From the NCBI GenBank assembly GCA_945901725.1, contig CAMDLK010000011.1, positions 1 through 36,792 of the forward strand: 36,792 nt of DNA. Direction: 5' to 3'. Origin of the DNA: Bifidobacterium breve (GTDB lineage: Bacteria; Actinomycetota; Acidimicrobiia; Acidimicrobiales; Ilumatobacteraceae). Under the pieces are notes generated by a model. That model worked only from the letters and a program-made list of their open reading frames with translations. It ran no database searches and was not told the origin of the DNA. The first letter of the stretch is position 1, and the number at the start of each line of letters is the position of its first letter. The position numbers and the translations under genes are program-made. Positions 1-10,574 of this stretch are shown piece by piece.

Positions 1-773
1 CAACCCATTGGTTCATCAAAGGTGCCGAGTAATCCGAGGAACGGCATATTCAGTGCAGCCATGCGTAGTGATGCCCACTCGGGACGCCACGGCCCAAAGC
101 CACCGAAGCGCATTGTGGGATCAAGTTTCCAACGCCAACCATCTGCATCTTGTTGTGCGCCGATTGTTACGAGGTATTCAAGCCACTCAATAGAAAGACG
201 CGGATTCATTTTTCCGCGGCGTTGCGCGAGGTCAACCAATGTGCCCGGCTTGCGTTCTGATGCAGCAGCTTCGTGACGGAAATCAAGCCATGACCCAATG
301 GAGTCTGCAAGCAATCGCGACTGGTCATGATCAGGAACATCTGGCATACGACGTTTGCTGGGCATGCCGTCAATATTCACCATTGCCGAAATGCGGTATG
401 GGCAGGAGTCGGCAAGCTGCATCATGAGTGCCCCACCTTTTGAGTGAGCAATGACAGGGGCAGCTTTGTTGGTGATTGAAGACATCACCGACAACGCGTC
501 TCGGATATCAGCATCCCATCCGTAGAGGGCGGCATGTTGGCTGTCGCCATGACCGCGATGGTCCCACGCAATGACGCGATACCCGGCAGCGGCAATGAGA
601 GGGGCAAAAACGTCGAAGGTGCCAGCAAAGTCAGACCCACCATGCACCAGAAATAGTTCAGGGTCTGATTCCTTGCCCCATTCATAGACCGCGAGTTCAA
701 CACCATCGGCATTGTGGCGGTATGAACGGGCTGGCCGTTCGGCGCCGGGGAAGGAGCGAGTCTCAGGAGTCAT
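1..773 (-). CDS. alpha/beta hydrolase, C-terminus cut by window edge
   Basis: The minus frame from ATG at 773 stays open to base 1, giving about 257 residues with no stop, so the C-terminus lies outside the window. It shows an alpha/beta-hydrolase plan. An oxyanion-type HGGSDFAG segment is near residue 45, a WDHRGHGDS strand-turn near residue 75, and the nucleophile elbow is AHSKGG with the Ser near residue 115. The catalytic His expected near the C-terminus is not visible, probably because it is off the window. The fold and catalytic Ser are secure; the substrate is not. A TAATCT hexamer 9 nt upstream of the ATG supports this start. No same-strand partner lies upstream; the next gene is divergent. 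Confidence 0.85.
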   Translation of the reverse strand, partial: MTPETRSFPGAERPARSYRHNADGVELAVYEWGKESDPELFLVHGGSDFAGTFDVFAPLIAAAGYRVIAWDHRGHGDSQHAALYGWDADIRDALSVMSSITNKAAPVIAHSKGGALMMQLADSCPYRISAMVNIDGMPSKRRMPDVPDHDQSRLLADSIGSWLDFRHEAAASERKPGTLVDLAQRRGKMNPRLSIEWLEYLVTIGAQQDADGWRWKLDPTMRFGGFGPWRPEWASLRMAALNMPFLGLLGTFDEPMG

Positions 774-782
774 GAACCATAC

Positions 783-788
783 AGATTA
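783..788 (-). promoter_or_regulatory. putative -10 element of the alpha/beta hydrolase gene
   Basis: TAATCT on the minus strand ends 9 nt before ATG 773, matching the TANNNT-plus-short-spacer pattern of this window. No clear -35 was seen. Confidence 0.4.
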
Positions 789-846
789 GAACAGCGCCCC
801 TCGATTTCCCTTATGGGGCGTAATGCACATGAGGCTGTGACCGACA

Positions 847-852
847 TAACAT
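847..852 (+). promoter_or_regulatory. putative -10 element of the LysM gene
   Basis: TAACAT is followed by 7 nt and ATG 860. It overlaps the alternative ATG at 851, which would therefore lie upstream of the transcript. Confidence 0.4.
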
Positions 853-859
853 GACATCA

Positions 860-1219
860 ATGTTTCTTCGCACACGACTTCATATGTATCTGTTGTGGAG
901 CACATGCTTGTTCGGACTGCTTGCATTCTTTTCGTACTTGTTGACCGATGGCGGATCTTCTTCATCTGCAACCACAACTGTTGTGAGCACAACAAGCACC
1001 AGTATTTCTCCAACCAATACTGCGCCGCCATTGCAGTACACAGTTCTTCCCGGTGAATCGTTATATGGAATTGCCGAAAAACTTAAAATCAGTGCGCCTG
1101 CTCTTGTAGCTCTAAACAAAATTAAGAATCCTGATCGTGTTGATGCAGGAACAGTATTGTTACTACCTCCAGCAACGGGATTTGTGCCGATAGGTGCAAC
1201 TACCACCATGCAACCGTGA
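860..1219 (+). CDS. membrane-anchored LysM-domain protein
   Basis: This 119-residue protein has one N-terminal membrane segment (about residues 9-29) and a Ser/Thr-rich low-complexity linker (about 33-55). One LysM domain follows at about 59-104, beginning YTVLPGESLYGIAEK and ending in VLLLPP. LysM domains bind peptidoglycan or related N-acetylglucosamine polymers, so the domain should sit outside the membrane, facing the wall. ATG 851 is in frame but overlaps the likely -10 hexamer, so ATG 860 is preferred. The gene stands alone between a divergent hydrolase and a separately promoted downstream gene. No catalytic domain is visible, so a structural or wall-sensing role is inferred only. Confidence 0.8.
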   Translation: MFLRTRLHMYLLWSTCLFGLLAFFSYLLTDGGSSSSATTTVVSTTSTSISPTNTAPPLQYTVLPGESLYGIAEKLKISAPALVALNKIKNPDRVDAGTVLLLPPATGFVPIGATTTMQP

Positions 1220-1252
1220 CATTGGTCCTTTCATTCAGTACTCACAACTCCG

Positions 1253-1258
1253 TACAAT
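1253..1258 (+). promoter_or_regulatory. putative -10 element, leaderless gene at 1265
   Basis: TACAAT lies 6 nt before ATG 1265, with no Shine-Dalgarno sequence in between. This predicts a leaderless mRNA. Confidence 0.5.
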
Positions 1259-1264
1259 GAACTC

Positions 1265-1960
1265 ATGAGCACCGCATTCTGGCCAACACAAGAACACTGG
1301 TCCGTTGCAATTCCATTGCAGACACCACATGTTCGTCTCGACTGTTTGGCAGAGACTGGTTTTGTCGCATTACGTAATGCACCGTTTGATGTTCCTGCAT
1401 CTGAATGGGAATCACTTGAGTACATGGATTGGAAGAGTGGTGGCGACACAAACTTTGCACCACTTGCTTCTGCTGATGGTGAACTTGATTGCCGTGGTTT
1501 TTGGGACAAAGGTAAAACTGACAAAGATGCATTGTGGACTTCTAATGCCTCATCTGCTCCGACTCTGAAGAAATACGTTGATTCCATTGGTGCAAACTTC
1601 GGTCGCGTGCGCATCATCAAGTTGGAGCCACAAAACCATGAGCAGGCTTTGCGCAACATTCATCGTGATGACAACAACCGTTTCAACCCGGAGAATGAAG
1701 GTTGGGTCGTTCGTACCTGGCTGGAACTTACCGACAGCCCTGATAGCTACATGCTGCTTATGGATAACGGCCCAGATGGTTTGCCAGACCGAGCAACAGA
1801 ACGTCGTGTTCCGCTAAGTAAGGGTTCTCGATTTGTTGTTGACACGCAGCGGTTGTGGCACGTTGTTGTTCACAATCATGACTTCCCGCGTTACGCATTG
1901 ATTACAAGTCTTGAGAGCGGTCCCGCACTCGACTCGTTTGTTGCCGCCGAAAAGGCGTAG
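1265..1960 (+). CDS. putative aspartyl/asparaginyl beta-hydroxylase-like dioxygenase
   Basis: A 231-residue soluble protein. Around residues 130-215 it has the layout of a double-stranded beta-helix 2-oxoglutarate/Fe(II) dioxygenase. There is an HRDD metal-ligand motif in NIHRDDNN, a WLELTDSPDSYMLLMDNG strand pair, and a distal WHVVVHN segment that could supply the second His. A downstream Arg (near PRYALITS) could bind 2-oxoglutarate. This resembles the Asp/Asn hydroxylase-like superfamily, but the match is by motif pattern only and the substrate is unknown. Its stop lies 3 bp from the convergent stop of the glutathione peroxidase gene. Confidence 0.55.
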   Translation: MSTAFWPTQEHWSVAIPLQTPHVRLDCLAETGFVALRNAPFDVPASEWESLEYMDWKSGGDTNFAPLASADGELDCRGFWDKGKTDKDALWTSNASSAPTLKKYVDSIGANFGRVRIIKLEPQNHEQALRNIHRDDNNRFNPENEGWVVRTWLELTDSPDSYMLLMDNGPDGLPDRATERRVPLSKGSRFVVDTQRLWHVVVHNHDFPRYALITSLESGPALDSFVAAEKA

Positions 1961-1963
1961 CTG

Positions 1964-2446
1964 CTACAGCGCTGATTCGATGGCCGAAATTACTTCGGGC
2001 GCATCTGGTGATGTCTTTGGGTGAAAGCGTGCAACAACTGCACCATCACGGTTGACAAGAAACTTTTCGAAGTTCCAGCGAATGTCACCATCAACGCCTT
2101 CAGCATCTGCAACAGGTGTGAGCGCTGAGTAAAGAGCGTGACGTGCATCGCCATTGACATCAATCTTTTCTGTCAGTGGGAAAGTAACTCCATATGTGGT
2201 GCTGCAGAACGTTTGAATTTCTTCTGATGTTCCTGGCTCTTGTCCCATGAACTGGTTGCACGGAACGCCAACAACTGTGAAGCCCTGTGCTGCGTACTGC
2301 TTCTGAAGTGCTTCGAGCTGTTCGTATTGCGGGGTGAGTCCGCACTTGCTTGCCACGTTGACAACCAATGTGACTTTGCCGGCAGCGTTTGCCAATGCAT
2401 TTGGCTGGCCGTCAAGGGTGGAGATAGATGTTGCGTAAATGCTCAT
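1964..2446 (-). CDS. glutathione peroxidase family thiol peroxidase (Cys form)
   Basis: About 160 residues, the usual length for bacterial glutathione peroxidase-like proteins, which reduce peroxides with thioredoxin or glutathione. Family motifs are present in order: NVASKCG with the peroxidatic Cys (residue 35 from this start), GVPCNQFMGQEPG, and WNFEKFLV carrying the active-site Trp. The peroxidatic residue is encoded as Cys although the locus at 32-36 kb shows the cell can insert selenocysteine. ATG 2446 gives the family-like N-terminus MSIYATSISTLDG. ATG 2452 and a TTG at 2458 are alternatives, and no clear Shine-Dalgarno decides. It lies downstream of meaA on the same strand. Confidence 0.9.
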   Translation of the reverse strand: MSIYATSISTLDGQPNALANAAGKVTLVVNVASKCGLTPQYEQLEALQKQYAAQGFTVVGVPCNQFMGQEPGTSEEIQTFCSTTYGVTFPLTEKIDVNGDARHALYSALTPVADAEGVDGDIRWNFEKFLVNRDGAVVARFHPKTSPDAPEVISAIESAL

Positions 2447-2494
2447 AGCCATAGTCAACCAACGCTTCTGTGCTGAGATTCCCTATTTGGCTAA

Positions 2495-4453
2495 TTAATT
2501 GCGATGTGCTGCGGCCAGTTCGGCCACTTCTTGCATGATTCGTGCAATGTCGAAGTCTTTTGGTGTGTACACAGCAGCGACCCCATGGCTGGTGAGCCAC
2601 GCCCGATCTTCTTCCGGAATGATGCCGCCGACAATTACTGGGGCGTCACAGCCTTCAGCACGCAGGCGGGCAACAACATCAGGTACCAGTTTCATGTGTG
2701 AGCCAGACAAGATGGAAAGGCCCACAACATCAGGGTCTTCGTCTCGGGCGCTTGCCGCAATCTGGGCTGGAGTTAGGCGAATACCGCTGTACACAACTTC
2801 CATGCCGGCATCACGAGCGGCCACTGCAATTTGTTCTGCGCCACTTGAATGGCCATCGAGCCCCGGTTTTGCAACAAGGAAACGTGGTGGGCCACCAGGA
2901 ATAGTGCGCACATAATCCGCAACTGCTGCAAGAGCATTTGTTCGACGACCAACTGCTGCAGCAACACCAGTAGGTGCGCGGAATTCACCGAAGACATCAC
3001 GCAACACTTGTGACCATTCACCAGTGGTGCCACCAGCAATAGCTAATTCAATAGAAGCTTCCATGATGTTCTCGTCGGTTTCAGCAGCACTACGTAAGTG
3101 TGCGAGTGCGGCCTCAACGCGAGCGTTATCACGCGATGTACGCCATGCGTTGACGTCTGCGATCATTTCGGCTTCAACGGCTGGGTCAACAATCATGATG
3201 TTGTCTGTTCCGCCCAATGGGCTCTCAGCAGATTCAACGTACGAGTTCACGCCAACAACAGTTTGTTCGCCATTCTCAATTCGACGTGTACGAGCAGCCA
3301 TTGAACGAACAAGGCGACCCTTGAGTTCATCAACTGCATTGAAAGCGCCGCCCAGTGACAAAACATCTTGCAGTTCGTCCCAGGCTTCGTTGCACAATTC
3401 TTTTGTACGGCCTTCGATAACAGTTGATCCGTCGAAAATGTCGTCGTATTCAAGAAGGTCAGATTCAAAAGCAAGAACTTGTTGCATACGAAGTGACCAC
3501 TGCTGATCCCACGGACGTGGCAAACCGAGTGCTTCGTTCCATGCAGGCAACTGCACACTGCGTGCACGCGCATTCTTTGAAAGCGTTACAGCAAGCATTT
3601 CCAGCACGATTCGCTGCACGTTGTTCTCGGGCTGTGCTTCAGTAAGGCCAAGTGAGTTCACTTGTACGCCATAACGAAAACGACGTGCTTTTGCATCTTT
3701 CACTCCGTAGCGCTCGCGACCAATGCGATCCCACAGTTCGGTGAAGGCACGCATCTTGCACACTTCTTCCACAAAACGAATTCCTGCGTTCACGAAGAAA
3801 GAGATGGAACCAAATACTTGATCAAACTGTTCTTCGTCTACTTGACCACTTGCGCGTACTGCATCAAGAATGTCAATTGCGTTAGCAAGTGAATATGCAA
3901 TTTCTTGTACCGGTGTAGCACCAACTTCTTGCAAGTGGTACGAGCAGACGTTCATAGGGTTCCACTTCGGTGCGTTATGTGCGCACCATGCAACCATGTC
4001 AACAATCAATCGCTTTGAAGGCGCAGGCGGGAAGATGTACGTACCGCGAGACAAGTATTCCTTTACGATGTCGTTTTGTGTGGTGCCGCGAAGCTCTGTA
4101 TCGGTGACGCCTTGTTCGCGCGCATTCGCAACGTACAACGCAAGCATCCATGCTGCTGGTGCATTGATGGTCATCGACGTATTCATCTTTGCTGGCGGAA
4201 TGGAATGAAGAAGTGTGCGCATGTGTCCGAGGTGCGCGACTGGCACGCCTACTTTTCCGACTTCACCGTTTGCAAGCACATGGTCTGGGTCGTACCCAGT
4301 TTGTGTGGGAAGGTCGAAGGCAATGGACAGCCCTGTCTGGCCCTTGGCCAAGTTGGTGCGGTACAACTCATTCGAAGCCGCAGCAGTGGAATGGCCGGAA
4401 TAGGTTCGCATCAACCATGGGTCGTCGCGACGGGGAGTTATGGGGTCAGTCAC
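2495..4453 (-). CDS. meaA: MeaA-type B12-dependent acyl-CoA mutase (ethylmalonyl-CoA mutase-like)
   Basis: A 652-residue single-chain mutase with GTG start. The N-terminal substrate barrel (about 1-510) includes TGLSIAFDLPTQTGYDPDH, NTSMTINAPA, GTTQNDIVKEYLSRGTYIFPP and NPMNVCSYHLQE. The C-terminal cobalamin domain (about 520-650) has the base-off DxHxxG motif in LDGHSSG, with SILSGSH and VGGIIPEED following. The family catalyses carbon-skeleton rearrangement of branched acyl-CoAs. As I recall the families, the sequence resembles streptomycete MeaA more than methylmalonyl-CoA mutase large subunits, so ethylmalonyl-CoA is the likely substrate. A 3-hydroxyacyl-CoA dehydrogenase gene lies two genes upstream, fitting butyryl/crotonyl-CoA metabolism. 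No cobalamin riboswitch is visible in the 45-bp gap upstream. Confidence 0.88.
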   Translation of the reverse strand: MTDPITPRRDDPWLMRTYSGHSTAAASNELYRTNLAKGQTGLSIAFDLPTQTGYDPDHVLANGEVGKVGVPVAHLGHMRTLLHSIPPAKMNTSMTINAPAAWMLALYVANAREQGVTDTELRGTTQNDIVKEYLSRGTYIFPPAPSKRLIVDMVAWCAHNAPKWNPMNVCSYHLQEVGATPVQEIAYSLANAIDILDAVRASGQVDEEQFDQVFGSISFFVNAGIRFVEEVCKMRAFTELWDRIGRERYGVKDAKARRFRYGVQVNSLGLTEAQPENNVQRIVLEMLAVTLSKNARARSVQLPAWNEALGLPRPWDQQWSLRMQQVLAFESDLLEYDDIFDGSTVIEGRTKELCNEAWDELQDVLSLGGAFNAVDELKGRLVRSMAARTRRIENGEQTVVGVNSYVESAESPLGGTDNIMIVDPAVEAEMIADVNAWRTSRDNARVEAALAHLRSAAETDENIMEASIELAIAGGTTGEWSQVLRDVFGEFRAPTGVAAAVGRRTNALAAVADYVRTIPGGPPRFLVAKPGLDGHSSGAEQIAVAARDAGMEVVYSGIRLTPAQIAASARDEDPDVVGLSILSGSHMKLVPDVVARLRAEGCDAPVIVGGIIPEEDRAWLTSHGVAAVYTPKDFDIARIMQEVAELAAAHRN

Positions 4454-4498
4454 GTCTCAAGTATGGCGATGTATTCGCCAATTCTCTACGAAAAGGCC

Positions 4499-5143
4499 CT
4501 ATGGCTGAATGGCTTTGGCCAAAAGAGCGAGGTAATCGGCCCGAGTCACGGACATACAGCCAAGTGAGGCCAGATGGTCCGTGTTCCACTGGGTGTCGAG
4601 CAACTTCATGCCGTCCAGATTCATGAGGTCAACGAGATGCATCAGTGCCACCTTCGAAGCGTCGGTCTCACGATGAAACATTGATTCCCCAGCGAACAAC
4701 CCGTTCATGCGCAGGCCATAGAGACCCCCGACAAGTTCGCCCTTCTTATTCCACACTTCAACACTGTGAGCATGACCCATTTGGTGCAGGGTCGTGTACG
4801 CATCAACGAATTCCTGGTTGATCCAGTTGCCATCAGTCCGTGCCGTTGCACATTCCTGCATCACACGCACGAATGCCGCATTGATTGTGCAAACAAAGTG
4901 TTGAGCACTGCTGCGTAATGAACGCGTGATGCGAAAACCGTCAAGTGGAATGACTCCGCGTTCAAGAGGCGACCACCAACCGAGTGTTCTGCTTTTCTTA
5001 TCCACGTACATCGGAAACATTCCGTGTGCGTATGCATAGAGAACAGTGTCTGGTTCTAAGTCAGCACCAACGGCAACAACTTCGTCATACGGCCATTCAG
5101 CTTGTGGTGAGAAATACCACCGACATTCGGTAGGTGGCTGCAT
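4499..5143 (-). CDS. aat: leucyl/phenylalanyl-tRNA--protein transferase
   Basis: A 214-residue Aat, which transfers Leu or Phe from aminoacyl-tRNA to N-terminal Arg/Lys of proteins and marks them for ClpAP-type degradation in the N-end rule pathway. Family signatures are clear: FSPQAEWPYDEVVAVGADL, YAHGMFPMY, GWWSPLERGVIPLD, NWINQEFVDAY, GLYGLRMNGLFAGESMFHR and LLDTQWNTDHLASLG. Length fits the family. It starts 18 bp after the stop of the 3-hydroxyacyl-CoA dehydrogenase gene and is followed 45 bp later by meaA, so the three may be co-transcribed, although Aat has no metabolic link to the other two. Confidence 0.95.
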   Translation of the reverse strand: MQPPTECRWYFSPQAEWPYDEVVAVGADLEPDTVLYAYAHGMFPMYVDKKSRTLGWWSPLERGVIPLDGFRITRSLRSSAQHFVCTINAAFVRVMQECATARTDGNWINQEFVDAYTTLHQMGHAHSVEVWNKKGELVGGLYGLRMNGLFAGESMFHRETDASKVALMHLVDLMNLDGMKLLDTQWNTDHLASLGCMSVTRADYLALLAKAIQP

Positions 5144-5161
5144 CAGTTGCTACAGACCTGA

Positions 5162-6019
5162 TTAGTAGGTGTAGAAACCTTCACCGCTCTTGCGTCCCAA
5201 TTTTCCTGCTGCAACAAGGCGGCGAAGTGTTGGAACTGCTGCGTAGTTCGCATCTGCGAATTCTGCGTAGAGCGCTTCAAGGATTGACAACGATGTATCA
5301 AGGCCAACAAGGTCGAGTAGCGCGAATGGACCCATTGGGAAGTTGCAGCCACCTTTCATTGCTGTATCGATGTCTTCCATTGATGCTGTGCCTGTTTCCC
5401 AAATGCGAATTGCATTGTTGAGGTATGGGAACAGCAATGCGTTCACGATGAAACCAGCGCGGTCTTTTACTTGAACGCCGCTCTTGCCGCACTTTGCAGT
5501 GAAAGCGTTTGCAGCATCCATAGTTTCATCTGATGCAGTGATCGGACGAACAACTTCAACCAATGGCATTGCAGTTGCTGGGTTGAAGAAGTGAATTCCA
5601 CATACTTTGTCTGGGCGGCCAGTGGCCATTGCCATTTCAACAACAGGCAATGTGCTTGTGTTTGTTGCAAGAATTGCACTTGACTTCACAGCCTTGTCGA
5701 GTTCGATGAACAAAGCCTTCTTCACTGCAAGATCTTCAACAACTGATTCGATAACAAGATCGCAATCAGCAAGGTCTGAAATTTTGTCTGTTGCAGACAA
5801 GCGACCAAGAATTGCTGCCTTATCTTCTGCGGTGATTTTCTCGCGTGAGACTTGCTTGTCGAGTCCCTTTTCGATTGTTGTGATCATGGCTTGCGCGCTT
5901 GCAGCACTACGTGAACGCACAATGACGGTGTACCCAGCTTTTGCAGCTACTTCGGCAAGGCCTGAGCCCATGATTCCGGAGCCACAGATTCCAACTTTTG
6001 AGATATTCGTTTCAGACAT
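5162..6019 (-). CDS. 3-hydroxybutyryl-CoA dehydrogenase
   Basis: A 285-residue NAD(P)-dependent 3-hydroxyacyl-CoA dehydrogenase. The N-terminal Rossmann fold has GSGIMGSG (residues 13-20). IESVVEDLAVKK and ATNTSTLPV follow, and the catalytic His-Glu pair is in GIHFFNPATAMPLVEVV. The C-terminal helical domain ends in GRKSGEGFYTY, a common family ending. It interconverts acetoacetyl-CoA and 3-hydroxybutyryl-CoA. A longer frame starts at GTG 6028, but ATG 6019 is preferred because a TACCGT -10 hexamer ends 7 nt before it and overlaps that GTG. It leads a same-strand run with aat and meaA. Confidence 0.9.
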   Translation of the reverse strand: MSETNISKVGICGSGIMGSGLAEVAAKAGYTVIVRSRSAASAQAMITTIEKGLDKQVSREKITAEDKAAILGRLSATDKISDLADCDLVIESVVEDLAVKKALFIELDKAVKSSAILATNTSTLPVVEMAMATGRPDKVCGIHFFNPATAMPLVEVVRPITASDETMDAANAFTAKCGKSGVQVKDRAGFIVNALLFPYLNNAIRIWETGTASMEDIDTAMKGGCNFPMGPFALLDLVGLDTSLSILEALYAEFADANYAAVPTLRRLVAAGKLGRKSGEGFYTY

Positions 6020-6026
6020 GGAAAAC

Positions 6027-6032
6027 ACGGTA
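6027..6032 (-). promoter_or_regulatory. putative -10 element of the 3-hydroxybutyryl-CoA dehydrogenase gene
   Basis: TACCGT on the minus strand lies 7 nt before ATG 6019, matching the leaderless pattern. Confidence 0.4.
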
Positions 6033-6082
6033 ACAACCGCACCCCAGAAATGAGTAATTGCGGGCTACGAAGCCCAGAATCC

Positions 6083-6901
6083 TTATTTCTCAGTGATCAC
6101 GAGGGTGTCGATTTTGACTGGCTTGCTTGGAGCACCGCCGAGGTCGCCCTCGCCGGAGTTCAATGCCAAGATCGCCTGAGCGACATCAAGACCCTTGGTG
6201 ATTTTGCCGAAGGTGACATAGGTGCCTTGGCTGTTAAGAACTGAAGCCTTCTCACCAGTGACGAAGAAGAACTGTCCGCCGCCAGAGTCAACACCCGAAC
6301 TGCGAGCCATAACAAGGTCGCCTGCTGAGTAACTGAACCTGCCGCCTTCGTCTTTGATTGTGTAACCAGGGCCATCGGTGTTGTTTGAACCGCCGCCTTG
6401 AATGATGTCAAGCGATGTGTCAGTGCGGAAGATGAATGAAGTGTCGTAGTAGCCGTAACGAGACAGCGTGACGAAGTTATTCACTGTTTCTGGGGTCTTT
6501 TTGGTGTCGAGTGCAACTTCAATAACGCCTTCAGAAGTATTGAAGGTGGCTGTGTATGACTTCGCAGGGTCGATACACATCGAAGGGGCTTGTTCGAAAA
6601 TGGTTGCGCGAACTTCGGTGCCATCGGTCTTCGGGCACGGAGTCTTACCTGTGATCTGACGACCAGGAACCGTTTCAGTTGGCTGGGGAGTCGAGCTCGC
6701 TGATAGTTCGATTGGTGCGTCTGATGACGAGTCATTCATGACAAAGTTCGAAATCAGGAACAGCACTCCGATGATGGCCGGAATTCCAAGGCCGAGGAGA
6801 AGGCCGCGCTTACGAACCTTGTTAAGTTTCTGCTTGCGGATGCGCTCTTGGCGGGCGCGATCCCGGTTGGCCTTTTGGCGAGCTCTTTTATCTGTTCCCA
6901 T
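6083..6901 (-). CDS. membrane-anchored cyclophilin-type peptidyl-prolyl isomerase
   Basis: A protein of about 272 residues. The N-terminus is strongly basic (DKRARQKANRDRARQERIRKQK), followed by one membrane helix (about residues 34-54), a Ser/Thr/Pro linker and a cyclophilin domain (about 110-270). Within the domain, VIEVALDTKKTPETVNNFVTL, YYDTSFIFR, IIQGGG, GDLVMARS and GGQFFFVTG are readable. The domain should lie outside the membrane and help fold exported proteins. ATG 6910 is also in frame, but a TAACCT -10 hexamer ends right before it, so ATG 6901 (MGTDKRARQ) is preferred. The gene is divergent from lysC, with facing -10 elements 12 bp apart. Confidence 0.88.
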   Translation of the reverse strand: MGTDKRARQKANRDRARQERIRKQKLNKVRKRGLLLGLGIPAIIGVLFLISNFVMNDSSSDAPIELSASSTPQPTETVPGRQITGKTPCPKTDGTEVRATIFEQAPSMCIDPAKSYTATFNTSEGVIEVALDTKKTPETVNNFVTLSRYGYYDTSFIFRTDTSLDIIQGGGSNNTDGPGYTIKDEGGRFSYSAGDLVMARSSGVDSGGGQFFFVTGEKASVLNSQGTYVTFGKITKGLDVAQAILALNSGEGDLGGAPSKPVKIDTLVITEK

Positions 6902-6910
6902 GAACTTCAT

Positions 6911-6916
6911 AGGTTA
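6911..6916 (-). promoter_or_regulatory. putative -10 element of the cyclophilin gene
   Basis: TAACCT on the minus strand lies 9 nt before ATG 6901 and directly abuts the alternative ATG 6910, which decides the start. Confidence 0.4.
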
Positions 6917-6928
6917 GTGGCGTACGGG

Positions 6929-6934
6929 TAGCCT
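6929..6934 (+). promoter_or_regulatory. putative -10 element of lysC
   Basis: TAGCCT lies 5 nt before ATG 6940. The same hexamer precedes asd, marC and nadE. Confidence 0.5.
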
Positions 6935-6939
6935 TAAAA

Positions 6940-8205
6940 ATGGTGGGACTAGTAGTTCAAAAATATGGAGGCACTTCGGTCGCCGATCCGGACCGTATTA
7001 AGTCCGTGGCGGACCATGTGGCCTTTACAAAGCGCCACGGCAATGACGTCGTCGTGGTGGTTTCTGCCATGGGCAAAACCACTGACAACCTGCTTTCTCT
7101 GGCCAATCAAGTCTCAGACGTGCACCCAGGCCGCGAAATGGACATGCTTCTCACCACTGGGGAGCGAATTTCCATGTCACTTTTGTGCATCGCCCTTGCT
7201 GGCATCGGCGTCGAGGCCGTCAGTTTCACTGGTTCCCAGGCCGGCATCATCACCGACACCGTTCACACCAAGGCCAAAATCTCAGAGATCAAGGGCGACA
7301 GAGTTCGTGAGGCACTTGCCGAAGGCAAGGTCGTGGTCGTTGCCGGTTTCCAAGGAGTCTCAACCGATAAAGAAATCACGACATTGGGCCGAGGCGGAAG
7401 CGACACCACTGCTGTTGCGTTAGCCGCTGCTTTGAATGCAGATGTGTGCGAGATCTACACCGATGTCACTGGCATCTTTACAGCAGACCCTCGCATTGTG
7501 CCTCAGGCACGCAAGCTTGGCCGTTTGCAATTTGAAGAGATGCTCGAGATGGCTGGTAGCGGCAGCAAAGTTCTTGCGCTGCGTTCAGTTGAATTTGCCC
7601 GCAATCACAACGTTCCGATTCATGTGCGTTCCAGTTTCACCTGGGAACACGGCACATGGGTGAGCGACGAAAAATCACAAGGAGACAGCTCAATGGAAGA
7701 GCCCATCATCTCTGGTGTCGTGCACGATGCCAGTGAATCCAAAGTCACCATTGTCGGTGTGCCAGACAAGCCGGGTATTTCTGCGGCGCTGTTTGAAAGC
7801 CTCGCTAACTCAAACATCAACGTTGACATGATCGTGCAGAACACTTCAAAAGATGGTCTCACTGACATTTCATTCACTGTGCCGAAGGCAGATATGAAAG
7901 TTGCTGAAGACATCGTGTCGCGAGTTTCATCAGAAATCGGAGCAAGTGGCGTCACACACAATTCCGAAATTGCAAAAGTGTCCTTGGTTGGTGCTGGTAT
8001 GAAAACCAGCCCGGGAGTTGCTGCGAAGATGTTCCGTGTTCTTGCGGACAATGACATCAATATTCACATGATCTCCACCAGCACTATTCGTGTGTCTGTA
8101 GTTATTGCTGCAAAAGACATGGAATCTGCTGTTCGATCTCTACATACAGCTTTTGGTCTTGACTCGGGTACGGCCTATTCGGCACCATTACCCGAGCGCA
8201 AGTAG
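6940..8205 (+). CDS. lysC: aspartokinase (alpha subunit)
   Basis: A 421-residue aspartate kinase, the first step from aspartate to lysine, methionine, threonine and diaminopimelate. The kinase domain (about 1-245) starts with [10 protein letters not shown] and contains [32 protein letters not shown] and [15 protein letters not shown]. Two ACT domains (about 265-335 and 345-410) are the usual feedback sites, with [17 protein letters not shown] and [16 protein letters not shown] readable. Length fits actinobacterial LysC. The transcript looks leaderless. asd lies two genes downstream. An internal start for a separate beta subunit is listed separately. Confidence 0.96.
   Translation: MVGLVVQKYGGTSVADPDRIKSVADHVAFTKRHGNDVVVVVSAMGKTTDNLLSLANQVSDVHPGREMDMLLTTGERISMSLLCIALAGIGVEAVSFTGSQAGIITDTVHTKAKISEIKGDRVREALAEGKVVVVAGFQGVSTDKEITTLGRGGSDTTAVALAAALNADVCEIYTDVTGIFTADPRIVPQARKLGRLQFEEMLEMAGSGSKVLALRSVEFARNHNVPIHVRSSFTWEHGTWVSDEKSQGDSSMEEPIISGVVHDASESKVTIVGVPDKPGISAALFESLANSNINVDMIVQNTSKDGLTDISFTVPKADMKVAEDIVSRVSSEIGASGVTHNSEIAKVSLVGAGMKTSPGVAAKMFRVLADNDINIHMISTSTIRVSVVIAAKDMESAVRSLHTAFGLDSGTAYSAPLPERK
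7679..7684 (+). promoter_or_regulatory. ribosome binding site inside lysC
   Basis: AAGGAG lies 8 nt before the internal ATG 7693 and supports separate synthesis of the regulatory subunit. Confidence 0.7.
7693..8205 (+). CDS. lysC: aspartokinase beta subunit from an internal start
   Basis: ATG 7693 is in frame inside lysC (Met252 of the long form) and is preceded by AAGGAG at 7679-7684 with an 8-nt spacer. This is one of the best Shine-Dalgarno sequences in the window, in a gene otherwise predicted to be leaderless. Translation from here gives 170 residues, essentially the two ACT domains. In Corynebacterium and Bacillus, aspartokinase alpha2-beta2 complexes are made from such overlapping in-frame genes, with the beta chain binding lysine/threonine. 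The site is seen directly; its use is inferred. Confidence 0.75.
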   Translation: MEEPIISGVVHDASESKVTIVGVPDKPGISAALFESLANSNINVDMIVQNTSKDGLTDISFTVPKADMKVAEDIVSRVSSEIGASGVTHNSEIAKVSLVGAGMKTSPGVAAKMFRVLADNDINIHMISTSTIRVSVVIAAKDMESAVRSLHTAFGLDSGTAYSAPLPERK

Positions 8206-8226
8206 AGCGCCTGTAAGACTCGGTAG

Positions 8227-10562
<2,336 letters not shown>

Positions 10563-10568
10563 AAGATG

Positions 10569-10574
10569 ACTTTA
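10569..10574 (-). promoter_or_regulatory. putative -10 element of the receiver-domain gene
   Basis: TAAAGT on the minus strand lies 6 nt before GTG 10562 and overlaps the stop codon of the upstream ATPase gene. Confidence 0.4.

Noticed and set aside
485-712. Minus-strand 75-codon frame near the left edge
   Set aside because: It lies in another frame inside the alpha/beta hydrolase, which runs open to base 1 with clear catalytic motifs.
851-859. ATG 851 as start of the LysM protein
   Set aside because: It overlaps the likely TAACAT -10 element; ATG 860 sits 7 nt after it, as in other genes here.
4454-4498. Cobalamin riboswitch in front of the B12-dependent mutase
   Set aside because: Only 45 bp separate it from aat, with no conserved B12-box sequence or room for the fold.
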